Assembly (NCBI RefSeq): GCF_006861825.1
Contig: NZ_VDGI01000002.1
Location: 66,716 to 130,715 of the forward strand
Length of the DNA stretch: 64,000 bases
Direction: 5' to 3'
Source: Psychrobacillus vulpis
GTDB taxonomy: Bacteria; Bacillota; Bacilli; Bacillales_A; Planococcaceae
Both the position numbers and the translations under genes were made by a program. The notes below the pieces were generated by a model, which saw only the letters and a list, made by a program, of their open reading frames with translations, ran no database searches and was not told the DNA's origin. This document shows, piece by piece, positions 41,372 through 50,240 of the stretch (the first letter of the stretch is position 1; each line of letters begins with the position of its first letter).

Positions 41372-42784
41372 ATGAAAATTTGTTTGATAGCTGAAGGATC
41401 ATATCCTTATGTCACTGGAGGGGTATCAAGCTGGATTCATAGTCTCATTACAGAGATGAAAGAGCATGAATTCATTGTGTATGCTATTGGAGCCGAAACA
41501 AAACAAAGAGGGAAATTTCGTTATGAGCTGCCTCAAAACTTAATAGAGATAAAAGAAATCTTTTTAGATGAATATTTGTTAGAAGAGAAAAAATGGGGGA
41601 AACGATATAATCTTACATCAAATGAAAGGGATAACCTTGTTTCTCTTGTAAGTGGAAGCATTGATGTTAATTGGAAAGAATTATTTGAATTAATTAGGAG
41701 CAAAAAATTTGAAAACGTTGGTGAGTTTTTAGCAAGTAAAGATTATTTTGATCTTGTAGAGTATTTAGGGAAAAACGAATATAGCCAAGTTCCTTTTACA
41801 GAATTATTCTGGACTATTAATTCAATGATATTACCCCTATTTTTAACGATTCGCCACGATGTTCCGAAAGCCGATGTGTATCATTCCGTATCTACAGGTT
41901 ATGCCGGAGTAGTAGGAACCCTTGCGAAGAATCTACATCAAAAACCGCTCATACTGACAGAGCATGGTATCTATTCTCGAGAAAGAGAAGAAGAAATTAT
42001 TAAGGCGGATTGGGTAAAAGGATATTTCAAGGATTTATGGATTAACTACTTTTACACTTTGTCGAATTCCATTTATGATGCTTCGGACAAGGTGATAACA
42101 TTGTTTAATCGAAACAAAGAAATAGAAGTAGAATTGGGATGTTCAGAAGACAAAATCCTTATTATTCCGAATGGGGTAGAAGTGACAAATTACAGCAACC
42201 TTTCTAAAGCTCCTGACGATGGCATAATTCGCATAGGAGCAATTGTTCGAGTCGTTCCAATTAAAGACATTAAAACAATGATCCAAAGCTTTGCTTTAGT
42301 AGAGAGAGAAGTACCAAATGTAGAGTTGTACATTATGGGACCATCAGAAGAAGATGATGCTTACTATGAAGAATGCTTGCAAATGGTTGAAGCATTAGGA
42401 GTGGAACGTATAACTTTTACTGGAATGGTACAAGTAAAAGATTATTTAGGTCAAATGGATATTCTGATGCTAACAAGTATTAGTGAAGGACAACCTTTAG
42501 CAATTTTAGAAGGTCTAGCTAGTTCGAAACCATTTGTATCTACAAATGTTGGTGGTTGTAAAGAGTTGATAAATGGTAGTGCGGATGATGACTACGGCAG
42601 TGCAGGTTTTATTGCACCAGTTATGCATTATGAAGAAATTGCAAATTACGTAATTCAATTATGCAAGGACAAAAAGCTAAGAGAAAAAATGGGTGAAAAT
42701 GGGTATAGTCGAGTGAAAAATGATTATAAACGAAGTGAATTTATTTCAAGCTATCGAGAATTGTATCAATCAGTAGGGGGGTAA
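41372..42784 (+). CDS. pelF: Pel polysaccharide glycosyltransferase
   Basis: PelF is the cytoplasmic GT4 glycosyltransferase that polymerises the Pel chain from UDP-GalNAc. The 470-residue protein starts with the family hallmark MKICLIAEGSYPYVTGG and VSSWIHSLI, and has the GT4 E-x7-E motif in SEGQPLAILEGL (near residue 370). I start at ATG 41372, just after the end of the deacetylase gene, with GGGGGAAATTAG before it. It is the most securely identified gene of the locus. Confidence 0.93.
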   Translation: MKICLIAEGSYPYVTGGVSSWIHSLITEMKEHEFIVYAIGAETKQRGKFRYELPQNLIEIKEIFLDEYLLEEKKWGKRYNLTSNERDNLVSLVSGSIDVNWKELFELIRSKKFENVGEFLASKDYFDLVEYLGKNEYSQVPFTELFWTINSMILPLFLTIRHDVPKADVYHSVSTGYAGVVGTLAKNLHQKPLILTEHGIYSREREEEIIKADWVKGYFKDLWINYFYTLSNSIYDASDKVITLFNRNKEIEVELGCSEDKILIIPNGVEVTNYSNLSKAPDDGIIRIGAIVRVVPIKDIKTMIQSFALVEREVPNVELYIMGPSEEDDAYYEECLQMVEALGVERITFTGMVQVKDYLGQMDILMLTSISEGQPLAILEGLASSKPFVSTNVGGCKELINGSADDDYGSAGFIAPVMHYEEIANYVIQLCKDKKLREKMGENGYSRVKNDYKRSEFISSYRELYQSVGG

Positions 42785-42790
42785 AATAGA

Positions 42791-45700
42791 ATGGCAGGTA
42801 TAGGTTTTGAACTGCGAAAATTATATAGAGAAGAAGGAATTCTTCAAAATATTAAAGCTTATGCATACTCTTCCTTGACAACGATTGGTCCAATGGTTTT
42901 ATGTATAATTTTAGTGTTTGTACAACAAAATATGATGCTATCTAATGGAAGTAGATTTTTAGATAATGAATTATTTATATCAACAATGACTTATTGTTTC
43001 ATTTTTTCTATCATTTTGACCTCTGGACTCTCTATGGTTTTAACTAGATTCATAGCGGACATGATATATCAAAACAAATATGAACAAATTATTTCATCGT
43101 TTTACGGAGCTTTGATTATCATTTTACCAATTGGGGGGCTTGTTACAGGAGTTTTCTTATATGGTGTTCAGGAGAGCATAGGGTACAAAATAGCAGCCTA
43201 TTTATTTTTTATGGAGCTTGTGGTTATTTGGATTCAAAGTGTGTACTTGTCAGCACTTAAAGATTACAAAAGGATTGTACGTGGCTTTTTAGTTGGGGTA
43301 TTAGTATCTATTATTATGAGCTATTTATTATTCCATTTAACTACCATTAGCCCAACTACTATTGCTTTAATTGGGATGGATGTAGGTTTTGCTATTATTG
43401 TCGGGATGTCTATGTACCATTTTGAACAAGTATTTCCTCGTAATGAAAAAAGAAATTATTTTTCTTTTGTACATTACTTCCGAAAATATCCAACTGTATT
43501 CTTCAGTGGTTTTTTTGTTTACTCAGGTGTATATGTTCATAACTTGATCTATTGGTTTTTTTCGGAAGATCGTTTAATCGTATCAGAGAGATTCCGATTA
43601 ATGCCTTTTTATGACTTACCAGTCTTTTATGCTTATATTTCTGTTGTACCTTCGCTTGTCATGTTTGTAGTAATAGTAGAAACCGATTTTTATGAGCGTT
43701 TTTTAAATTATTATAAGAATGTAGTAGATGGTGGTACATATAAAAGTATGAATATTGCAAAGCAAAAAATGCAAAAAGTATTGCTTCATCGTATCGGTTT
43801 TTTAGTAGAAGTTCAGCTTCTATTTACTGCTTTAGCTATCGCGATAGGAATTATCTTTTTACCGAAGATTGGATTTTCAATGGAGCAATTAGATTTGTTT
43901 ATTTTATTATGTCTAGCTTATTTTTTCTTCATAATTATGTTTGTAATAATTCATGCGCTAATGTATTTTGATGATCGGAAAGGCGTGATATTTATTAGCG
44001 CATTGTTTTTTGGTTTAAATGGTATTCTAACTTTTATAACGATGAAACTAGGGATAAATGGATTAGGAATGTTCATCGCTTCGTTCATAGTATTGTTAAT
44101 AACAATAGGAAGACTATTGTATGTTTTGTCTAACATTGATTATTATACGTTTTGTTCGCAACCAATGTACTCGAGGAAAAAACAGAAAAAATCATATTTT
44201 TCTTTTTCAAAGCCTGTTACGATGCTAGCTATCATTATAGCTTCTAGCATTATTATGTCTGGCTGCACCAATGAAGTAAAAACAGAAGATCCAGAACAAG
44301 AAAAACAAAATGTAGTAGTAGAAGAAAGTTCCAGTAATGAAAAATTAGTAGAGGATAAAAGACTATATGAGCGGGATGAGGACAGCTCAATAAAATCATT
44401 ATATATCACTATTTTACCTGATGAAGATAATTTAGATTGGTATTCCTTAAATAGAATAACGGATAGATATAGCGAAGAAAAAATGGATATTATTTTTTCA
44501 GAAGGTACCGAGGACGGTACAGGACCAAAAGAAGGAATGTTTGGTTATGGAGCAGTAGATGCGAATGCTAAAATTAGTCTAAGGGGTAATACTGCACGTT
44601 ACGCAGCTCAGAAATCATACAAAATTAAATTATTTGATAATGCGGGCCTATGGCAAAATCAGCGAACAATAAATTTAAACAAACACATCGGGGATTTAAG
44701 CCGAATTCGTAATAAGTTAAGTTTTGATTTGATGGAAAATATGTCTAATATAACGAGTCTTCGTACGCAGTTTGTTCATTTATATGTGAAAGATAAGACA
44801 AATGGTGATAAAACAACGTATGAAGATTATGGATTGTATACACAGGTCGAACAACCAAACGAAATGTTTTTAAAAAATCATTGGTTAGATCCAGGTGGAT
44901 ACTTATACAAAGTCAATTTTTTTGAATTTCAACGCTATCCAAACGAAATCAAATCACAAACAGATCCAACTTATGATAAAAAAATGTTCGAAACAATTCT
45001 CGAGATAAAGGGAAGGGAAGAACATGACAAATTAATCGCAATGTTGGACGACCTTAATAATATGGAGATACCGATTGAGGAAGTAATGGAGAAGCATTTT
45101 GATTTAGATAACTTTTTAACATGGACTGCTATGAATATTCTGATGGACAACATGGATACTGACGCTAATAATTTCTACCTTTATTCACCGTTAAATTCAG
45201 ATAAATGGTTTATTTTACCTTGGGACTATGACGGGGCATGGGAATTACAAAGAAGCGAAAATTCAATAAGGACTTATCAAGCTGGTATAAGTAACTTTTG
45301 GGGAAGTACTTTGCATAATCGTTATTTCCGCAATGAAAAAAATGTGCAACAACTTATCGATAAAGTGGAAGAACTCTCTCGAACAATTAATGCAGATACT
45401 GTTGGTGCACAAATAAATAAGTATGCAGAAATAGTTAAACCCTTTCTATTTAGAGAACCGGATATGAAGTTTTTACCTGAATTGAACACTTCATTTGAAG
45501 AAAACTTGCAACAGATAAAGGATACACCCGAACGAGCAAAACAAAGATTTTATGAAGACATTGAGAAGCCTAAACCTTTTTTTACGGACGATGTCATCGT
45601 AACAGACACGGAGCTATTGTTCACTTGGCAAATTTCATTTGATATTCAACAAGATGACCTCTTTTATACTGTAACTGTTGCTCGGGATCCATTGTTTACA

Positions 45701-45886
45701 GAGGTTTTAGAAGTGAAAAAAGATATTCGTGAAAATGAATTTACAATGAAAAAACCTCCAAATGGACAGTATTACTGGAAAGTCACTGTAGTAGATAGTA
45801 AAGGGAACGAACAAACATCGTTTGATATGCACATTGACGAGGAAGGTAATGAGTTCTTTGGAATCAGAGACTTTGAGGTGAAGTAA
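42791..45886 (+). CDS. PelG transporter fused to CotH-type kinase lipoprotein
   Basis: Residues 1 to about 456 are PelG: the signature MAGIGFELRKL start and about 12 transmembrane helices, the expected full length for the Pel-exporting flippase-like protein. At residue 459 a Met begins what reads as a complete lipoprotein signal (RKKQKK, hydrophobic 477–489, lipobox MSGC with Cys492). Then follows a CotH domain (about 520–880): RGNT at 598–601, KSYKIKL, and the kinase-site motif PWDYD with Asp812 and Asp814, plus a C-terminal Fn3-like domain. CotH proteins are atypical kinases of spore coat and surface proteins. No ribosome site precedes Met459, so one long product, perhaps split by signal peptidase II, is likely. 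Confidence 0.88.
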   Translation: MAGIGFELRKLYREEGILQNIKAYAYSSLTTIGPMVLCIILVFVQQNMMLSNGSRFLDNELFISTMTYCFIFSIILTSGLSMVLTRFIADMIYQNKYEQIISSFYGALIIILPIGGLVTGVFLYGVQESIGYKIAAYLFFMELVVIWIQSVYLSALKDYKRIVRGFLVGVLVSIIMSYLLFHLTTISPTTIALIGMDVGFAIIVGMSMYHFEQVFPRNEKRNYFSFVHYFRKYPTVFFSGFFVYSGVYVHNLIYWFFSEDRLIVSERFRLMPFYDLPVFYAYISVVPSLVMFVVIVETDFYERFLNYYKNVVDGGTYKSMNIAKQKMQKVLLHRIGFLVEVQLLFTALAIAIGIIFLPKIGFSMEQLDLFILLCLAYFFFIIMFVIIHALMYFDDRKGVIFISALFFGLNGILTFITMKLGINGLGMFIASFIVLLITIGRLLYVLSNIDYYTFCSQPMYSRKKQKKSYFSFSKPVTMLAIIIASSIIMSGCTNEVKTEDPEQEKQNVVVEESSSNEKLVEDKRLYERDEDSSIKSLYITILPDEDNLDWYSLNRITDRYSEEKMDIIFSEGTEDGTGPKEGMFGYGAVDANAKISLRGNTARYAAQKSYKIKLFDNAGLWQNQRTINLNKHIGDLSRIRNKLSFDLMENMSNITSLRTQFVHLYVKDKTNGDKTTYEDYGLYTQVEQPNEMFLKNHWLDPGGYLYKVNFFEFQRYPNEIKSQTDPTYDKKMFETILEIKGREEHDKLIAMLDDLNNMEIPIEEVMEKHFDLDNFLTWTAMNILMDNMDTDANNFYLYSPLNSDKWFILPWDYDGAWELQRSENSIRTYQAGISNFWGSTLHNRYFRNEKNVQQLIDKVEELSRTINADTVGAQINKYAEIVKPFLFREPDMKFLPELNTSFEENLQQIKDTPERAKQRFYEDIEKPKPFFTDDVIVTDTELLFTWQISFDIQQDDLFYTVTVARDPLFTEVLEVKKDIRENEFTMKKPPNGQYYWKVTVVDSKGNEQTSFDMHIDEEGNEFFGIRDFEVK

Positions 45887-45887
45887 T

Positions 45888-46592
45888 GTGATACACAATA
45901 AAAAGTTTAGGCATGAAATGAAATATTATCTACATGTTTTTGATTACCTCTCACTTCGACAAAAGGTTTCGGCTGTTCTGACGTTAGATAAAAATTCGCT
46001 AAATGAAGAAGGATATGGAATACGTAGTTTGTATTTTGATGGTATACACAACCATTCTATTTATGATAAAAACAATGGCGTTTTTAATAGAGAGAAATAT
46101 CGTATTCGTATTTATAATGGCAGTGATCAAAAAATAAGTTTAGAAAGAAAGAGTAAGTATGGAGATTATGTTTGCAAAGAAGCAGCCCCTATTACTCGCG
46201 CTGAATATGAGGCAATTCTAAATAGAGATATAGATGTTTTGTCCCAAAAGGATCATCCATTATTAGTTGATTTCTATGCTGCACTAAAATACCGAAACTT
46301 TCTTCCATCTGTTATTGTCGATTATGTCCGAGAAGCGTATATTTATGAACCTGGAAATGTGCGTATTACATTTGATAAAAGATTATCAGCTGGAGTAAGC
46401 AATGTGGATTTATTTGATTCAAACTTAATTTTTGAAGAACCTTTAAAACCAGAGCAGACGATTTTAGAGGTCAAGTTCGATCAATATTTGCCAGATAACA
46501 TACGTCAGCTTGTACAACCAGAAAGATTTGTTCGTTCTGCAATATCTAAATACGTGATTTGTAGAGAAGTAAATATAAAACGTTTTAAATAA
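45888..46592 (+). CDS. VTC-domain polyphosphate polymerase-like protein
   Basis: The 234 residues match the VTC domain, an inorganic-polyphosphate polymerase or polyphosphate-binding tunnel first known from yeast vacuoles: FRHEMKYYL, SLYFDGIHNHSIYDKNNG, KYRIRIYNG, KISLERKSKYG, VIVDYVREAY and the Glu in TILEVKFDQ. The basic residues that would line the tunnel are present (Arg/Lys in RIRIYNG and LERK). It lacks membrane helices, so it is cytoplasmic. It starts at GTG 45888, two bases after the PelG–CotH stop. CotH, VTC and DUF4956 genes frequently occur together in bacteria. Confidence 0.85.
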   Translation: MIHNKKFRHEMKYYLHVFDYLSLRQKVSAVLTLDKNSLNEEGYGIRSLYFDGIHNHSIYDKNNGVFNREKYRIRIYNGSDQKISLERKSKYGDYVCKEAAPITRAEYEAILNRDIDVLSQKDHPLLVDFYAALKYRNFLPSVIVDYVREAYIYEPGNVRITFDKRLSAGVSNVDLFDSNLIFEEPLKPEQTILEVKFDQYLPDNIRQLVQPERFVRSAISKYVICREVNIKRFK

Positions 46593-46612
46593 TAGGTTCA
46601 TAGAGGGGTATA

Positions 46613-47296
46613 ATGATGAATGATACAATAAATTTTCAAGATGTGATAAAAAAAAGTGTACTACATCTTGAAGCATTTCGAAGTGTGTCCTATATTGACA
46701 TATTTCTAGGACTAGCATGTTCATTTGCAATTGGTATGTTTATCTACTGGGTATATAAAAAATATTTCCGTGGAGTTGTATATAGTTACAATTACAATGT
46801 TTCTTTTGTATTAATGACGATGATTACTACATTAATCATTATGACTATTAGTACAAATATCATCCTATCACTAGGGATGGTAGGGGCGTTAAGTATTGTG
46901 CGATTTAGAACCGCTGTGAAAGATCCCTTAGACATTGTTTATATGTTTTGGGCAATAGCAGCAGGAATTGCCACGGGTGCGAAAATGTATCCACTAGCAT
47001 TAATCGGTTCTCTAGCGCTTGGTGCAACACTAGCTTGGTTGTCTAAAAAGAAAACGAAGCATGAAGCTTATCTAATGATCATTCGTCATACAGATGAAGC
47101 AACAGACGAATTAAGAGTCCAACTAAGAAAACTAAATACAAAACTAAAATCCAAATCAATCCGAAATAATTTCACAGAACTAACCGTAGAAATAAACCTA
47201 CGTGACGACAATACCGCATTTATGACAACCATTAACAACATAAATGGTGTCATAGAATGCTCACTAGTCAACTACACAGGAGACTATGCACAATAA
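46613..47296 (+). CDS. DUF4956 membrane protein
   Basis: A 227-residue protein with about four transmembrane helices (near 28–46, 58–78, 85–100 and 108–135) and the DUF4956 signature LGMVGALSIVRFRTAVKDPLD, then a basic cytoplasmic domain (about 150–227). DUF4956 proteins accompany VTC-domain genes and may form the membrane channel through which polyphosphate leaves the cytoplasm, or a Mg2+/ion pathway related to MgtC-type proteins. The function is inferred from the pairing only. It is the last gene of the Pel locus, with a terminator 31 bases later. Confidence 0.8.
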   Translation: MMNDTINFQDVIKKSVLHLEAFRSVSYIDIFLGLACSFAIGMFIYWVYKKYFRGVVYSYNYNVSFVLMTMITTLIIMTISTNIILSLGMVGALSIVRFRTAVKDPLDIVYMFWAIAAGIATGAKMYPLALIGSLALGATLAWLSKKKTKHEAYLMIIRHTDEATDELRVQLRKLNTKLKSKSIRNNFTELTVEINLRDDNTAFMTTINNINGVIECSLVNYTGDYAQ

Positions 47297-47326
47297 CAAA
47301 ATAACCAACTAACAAACTTGAATACC

Positions 47327-47363
47327 AAAGAGAGCTAACTTATAAAAGGTAGCTCTCTTTTTG
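47327..47363 (+). terminator. Pel locus terminator
   Basis: AAAGAGAGCTA (47327–47337) pairs with TAGCTCTCTTT (47350–47360), followed by TT. Confidence 0.9.
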
Positions 47364-47386
47364 TCAGGACACTATGTTACAGATAC

Positions 47387-47411
47387 ATTACTGGTGCCAG
47401 GCACCAGTAAT
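47387..47411. repeat. GGTGCC-A-GGCACC palindrome, copy 5 (25 bp)
   Basis: ATTACTGGTGCC-A-GGCACCAGTAAT is perfectly palindromic. It lies between the Pel terminator and the next promoter. Confidence 0.9.
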
Positions 47412-47438
47412 ATATCTGTAATATATTATTTTCAATTT

Positions 47439-47468
47439 GACCCCCCAAAAAAGAAATGCCTATACGAA
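47439..47468 (+). promoter_or_regulatory. Sigma-I-like promoter
   Basis: GACCCCCC (47439–47446), an 18-bp gap and CGAA (47465–47468) fit the sigma-I pattern, a run of C at -35 and CGAA at -10. It precedes the secreted-protein gene at 47524, next to sigI itself. Confidence 0.6.
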
Positions 47469-47523
47469 TAATAGAGTGTCCGAACAAGAATACGGACGAA
47501 AACTTATCCGAGGTGAATCGATA

Positions 47524-48276
47524 ATGCAGATGAAATGGAAGAAAACTGGAGCAGCGCTATTAGTAGCTGGAATGACATTAACAGGTGCTGGATATGCATG
47601 GGCAAATGAAAACTTATTCGATACTGTAGACTTAAGTAAATTAAACTCAAAAAATCCAGAAGAAACAAAAGGGAATTCCGTAAATGCTGTTGTAACGATT
47701 CCTGAAAACACAGTAAAGCCTACAACAGCAGAAGCAGCTGTTAAAGAAAGTGATCTTCCTGAAATTCCTGAGGGATACACTGCCGGAAACCTAGAAGCAC
47801 TGTATAAAGCATATGAAAATGCGGGAAGTCCTACTGCTAAAGCCGCTATTAAACGTAATATCGAAAGTGCTATTGCTAAATATGAAGCTTCTATAAAAGA
47901 AGTGGAGAACACAACAGAACAACAAGTAGACGCTGAAGATACTACAAAAAAAGAAGAAAAAGCTGCTGTAAAAGAGGAACGTAAAGAACTTCATGAAAAG
48001 CAAAAGGAAGAACGTAAAGCGCTACAAGCGAAACAAAAAGAAGAGCGCAAAGCATTAAAAGAAGACAATGATGATGACGACGATGATTACGATGACGACA
48101 ACGATAACGATGAACAAAAAGAAGCAGTTGAGAATCATAAAGAAATAAAAGAAAAACAAAAAGAAGAACGTAAAGCTTTAAAAGAAGAACAAAAAGCTGA
48201 AAAACACGAAAACAAAAAGAACAAAAACGACGATGACAATGAAGACGACGAAGATGATAATGAAAACGAAGATTAA
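47524..48276 (+). CDS. Secreted charged-repeat protein, likely SigI target
   Basis: The 250-residue product has a signal peptide (about 1–25, GAGYAWA-N). A helical N-half is followed by a highly charged region where KEERKAL and KEKQKEERK-like words repeat between two runs of Asp (about 180–198) and end in an Asp/Asn/Glu tail. It could bind calcium or the wall. I start at ATG 47524 after GAGGTGAATCGATA. A sigma-I-like promoter lies 60 bases upstream. The gene sits directly before sigI, so it is probably an output or a sensor of that system. No family is recognised. Confidence 0.75.
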   Translation: MQMKWKKTGAALLVAGMTLTGAGYAWANENLFDTVDLSKLNSKNPEETKGNSVNAVVTIPENTVKPTTAEAAVKESDLPEIPEGYTAGNLEALYKAYENAGSPTAKAAIKRNIESAIAKYEASIKEVENTTEQQVDAEDTTKKEEKAAVKEERKELHEKQKEERKALQAKQKEERKALKEDNDDDDDDYDDDNDNDEQKEAVENHKEIKEKQKEERKALKEEQKAEKHENKKNKNDDDNEDDEDDNENED

Positions 48277-48362
48277 TCATTTCGTAGAATAACCGCTTTT
48301 CATTTTCTGCTAACCCTATTACAATGATAGGCGAGCGGATAAAGTGAGAACGGGGGGTATAT

Positions 48363-49118
48363 ATGCTTTTGTCCATTATTCAAGGGATATTCAAAACAAA
48401 AACAAAACAAACAATGAGCGAGCTTGCTCAAAAGGCAAAAGCAGGCGATGAGGAGGTTCTTAGTGACCTCCTTTTTGCCTTTACACCATTTATGAAAAAA
48501 ACTGCCTCCTTTATTTGTAAAAGACCAATAGACGAGCATGATGAAGAGTTTAGTATAGCAATGAATGGATTTCATGAAGCAGTGATGGCTTTTGATCATA
48601 CAGAAAGTGCCTCTTTACAGACATTTGCGCATCTCATAATAAAAAGACGAATGGTCGATTATATTCGGAAAGAGAGTGCTAGAAAAGAAAAAGTTTTTTT
48701 AATGCAATCAGCGAGTGAAGAAGAATACATATCAGAGCAACATTATTTATTAGATAAACAATCAATTACAACATATACAGAAAACCAACAAACGGCTGCG
48801 AGACGAGAGGAACTTATACGATTCAGTGAAATATTAGTCGTGTATAATTTATCATTTGAAGAGCTGACAAAGGCGGCTCCAAAACATGCAGATGCGAGAA
48901 AAACTGCTTTTCAAATAGCTCAAATTATTGCAGATTCGGAAGAATTCTATGATTATTTACTAAAGAATAAAAGATTACCTATGAAAGAAATTGAGGCACT
49001 AGTTGAGGTATCGCGAAAAACGCTGGAACGGCATCGTAAGTATATGATTGCTGTTGTATTACTCTTAAACAGTGACCTCGTTTATATAAAAGATTATGTC
49101 AAGGGAGAAATCATATGA
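48363..49118 (+). CDS. sigI: RNA polymerase sigma-I factor
   Basis: SigI is an alternative sigma factor of bacilli and clostridia, used in heat and cell-wall stress. The 251 residues show the sigma region-2 core (HDEEFSIAMNGFHEAVMAFDHTE, RRMVDYIRKESAR) and the SigI C-terminal domain with a helix-turn-helix (LPMKEIEALVEVSRKTLERHRKYMIAV). The start follows ACGGGGGGTATAT. It overlaps rsgI by four bases, the usual sigma/anti-sigma coupling. Confidence 0.93.
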   Translation: MLLSIIQGIFKTKTKQTMSELAQKAKAGDEEVLSDLLFAFTPFMKKTASFICKRPIDEHDEEFSIAMNGFHEAVMAFDHTESASLQTFAHLIIKRRMVDYIRKESARKEKVFLMQSASEEEYISEQHYLLDKQSITTYTENQQTAARREELIRFSEILVVYNLSFEELTKAAPKHADARKTAFQIAQIIADSEEFYDYLLKNKRLPMKEIEALVEVSRKTLERHRKYMIAVVLLLNSDLVYIKDYVKGEII

Positions 49119-50128
49119 TGCGCACATATAGAGGCATTGTTTGCGAAAAGAAAAATAAATATATGGTTTTTCTGACGAAGGAAGGCGAGTTTCTACGTGG
49201 TATTCCCCTTGGTAGCCCTAATGTGGGTGAGGAAGCAGAATTTCATGTCGTATCAGCAGCAAGCCCTCGTCAAAAACGATTAAAACCTTTTTTCATCGCT
49301 CCTGCTCTAATCGCTGCAGTGCTACTTGTATTTATAGTGACATCATTATTTCCTAACACCAATAGTGCATTAGCTTATGTTCAATTAGAAGGAGAAACCG
49401 CACTAGAATTGGGAGTAAATCAGAAAGGCAATGTAGTGTCTCTCCGGTCTTTAGATGAATATTCATTGCTGAATATAGACGAGTGGGAAGGACTTTCCTT
49501 AGTCACGGTGCTTGATAAAGCTGTAAGACAAATGGGTCCTGAGTCAGCTAAACTTGAATTAATAACAGTGTATAAAAGTAACGAGCAACTAGATACGAAA
49601 AAACTTATTGAAGAAGCAGTCCGTACCGTTCAAAAGGAGCATACGGACCGATCTTGGCATGTGTCCGAGAGCACAGTAGAAGAAAGAGATAAAGCAAATA
49701 AAAACAACCAAACTATCCAACAACTTAGACAAACTGAAAAAGCACCAGTGAAAGAGGAAGAGAAGGAGCCAATAAAGCCAACTCCAACTCCAACAAATCA
49801 ATCTGATCACCAAAATGAATCAAACAAACAAGAAAACAACTTGGAAAAAGAGCACAACAATAAAGAGAAACAAACACCACCTAAAGAAACAAATGACACA
49901 CCAAAAGAAGAAAAACAACCTAAAACAAAGCAACAGAAGCAAGAAGAAAAAGAACAGGAAAAATGGGAAAAACAGAAACAAAAACAAGATGAAAAACAAC
50001 AAGCTAAAGAAGCAAAAGAAGAAGAGGAAGAAAAGAAGAACAGAGATAAATGGGAAAGAAAAAATGAACATGAAGAAAACGATGACCATGATGATAAAGA
50101 CAACGATAACGAAGATAATCAAGATTAG
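49115..50128 (+). CDS. rsgI: Membrane anti-sigma-I factor RsgI
   Basis: RsgI holds SigI inactive until an extracellular signal releases it. Residues 1–55 form the RsgI N-terminal domain (MRTYRGIVCEKKNKYMVFLTKEG), followed by one membrane helix (about 68–86) and an extracytoplasmic domain (about 88–160). The remainder (about 190–337) is a Pro/Gln/Lys/Glu-rich stalk with an acidic Asp-rich end, similar in makeup to the end of the protein at 47524. The usual NPS self-cleavage motif in the extracytoplasmic domain reads ETA here (LEGETALELG). The start ATG 49115 overlaps the sigI stop. Confidence 0.9.
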   Translation: MMRTYRGIVCEKKNKYMVFLTKEGEFLRGIPLGSPNVGEEAEFHVVSAASPRQKRLKPFFIAPALIAAVLLVFIVTSLFPNTNSALAYVQLEGETALELGVNQKGNVVSLRSLDEYSLLNIDEWEGLSLVTVLDKAVRQMGPESAKLELITVYKSNEQLDTKKLIEEAVRTVQKEHTDRSWHVSESTVEERDKANKNNQTIQQLRQTEKAPVKEEEKEPIKPTPTPTNQSDHQNESNKQENNLEKEHNNKEKQTPPKETNDTPKEEKQPKTKQQKQEEKEQEKWEKQKQKQDEKQQAKEAKEEEEEKKNRDKWERKNEHEENDDHDDKDNDNEDNQD

Positions 50129-50147
50129 AAATGAATAAAGAATTCCT

Positions 50148-50182
50148 AAAAAGAGCGACAGCCACCAGCGTCGCTCTTTTTT
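50148..50182 (+). terminator. sigI–rsgI terminator
   Basis: AAAAAGAGCGAC (50148–50159) pairs with GTCGCTCTTTTT (50170–50181), in a T-rich context. Confidence 0.9.
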
Positions 50183-50192
50183 ATATGACAGG

Positions 50193-50240
50193 ATTGTTAC
50201 TGGTGCCTGGCACCAGTAACAATCCCAGGCACCAGTGACA
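50193..50240. repeat. GGTGCC-T-GGCACC palindrome, copy 6 (31 bp), plus half-copy
   Basis: ATTGTTACTGGTGCC-T and its mirror half form a 31-bp perfect palindrome (50193–50223). The half-copy CCAGGCACCAGTGACAAT follows at once (50225–50242), as if a second element had been inserted or deleted here. Confidence 0.9.

Noticed and set aside
49807-50122. Long minus-strand and alternate-frame readings opposite the rsgI tail
   Set aside because: They are by-products of A-rich Lys/Glu/Asp codons in rsgI.
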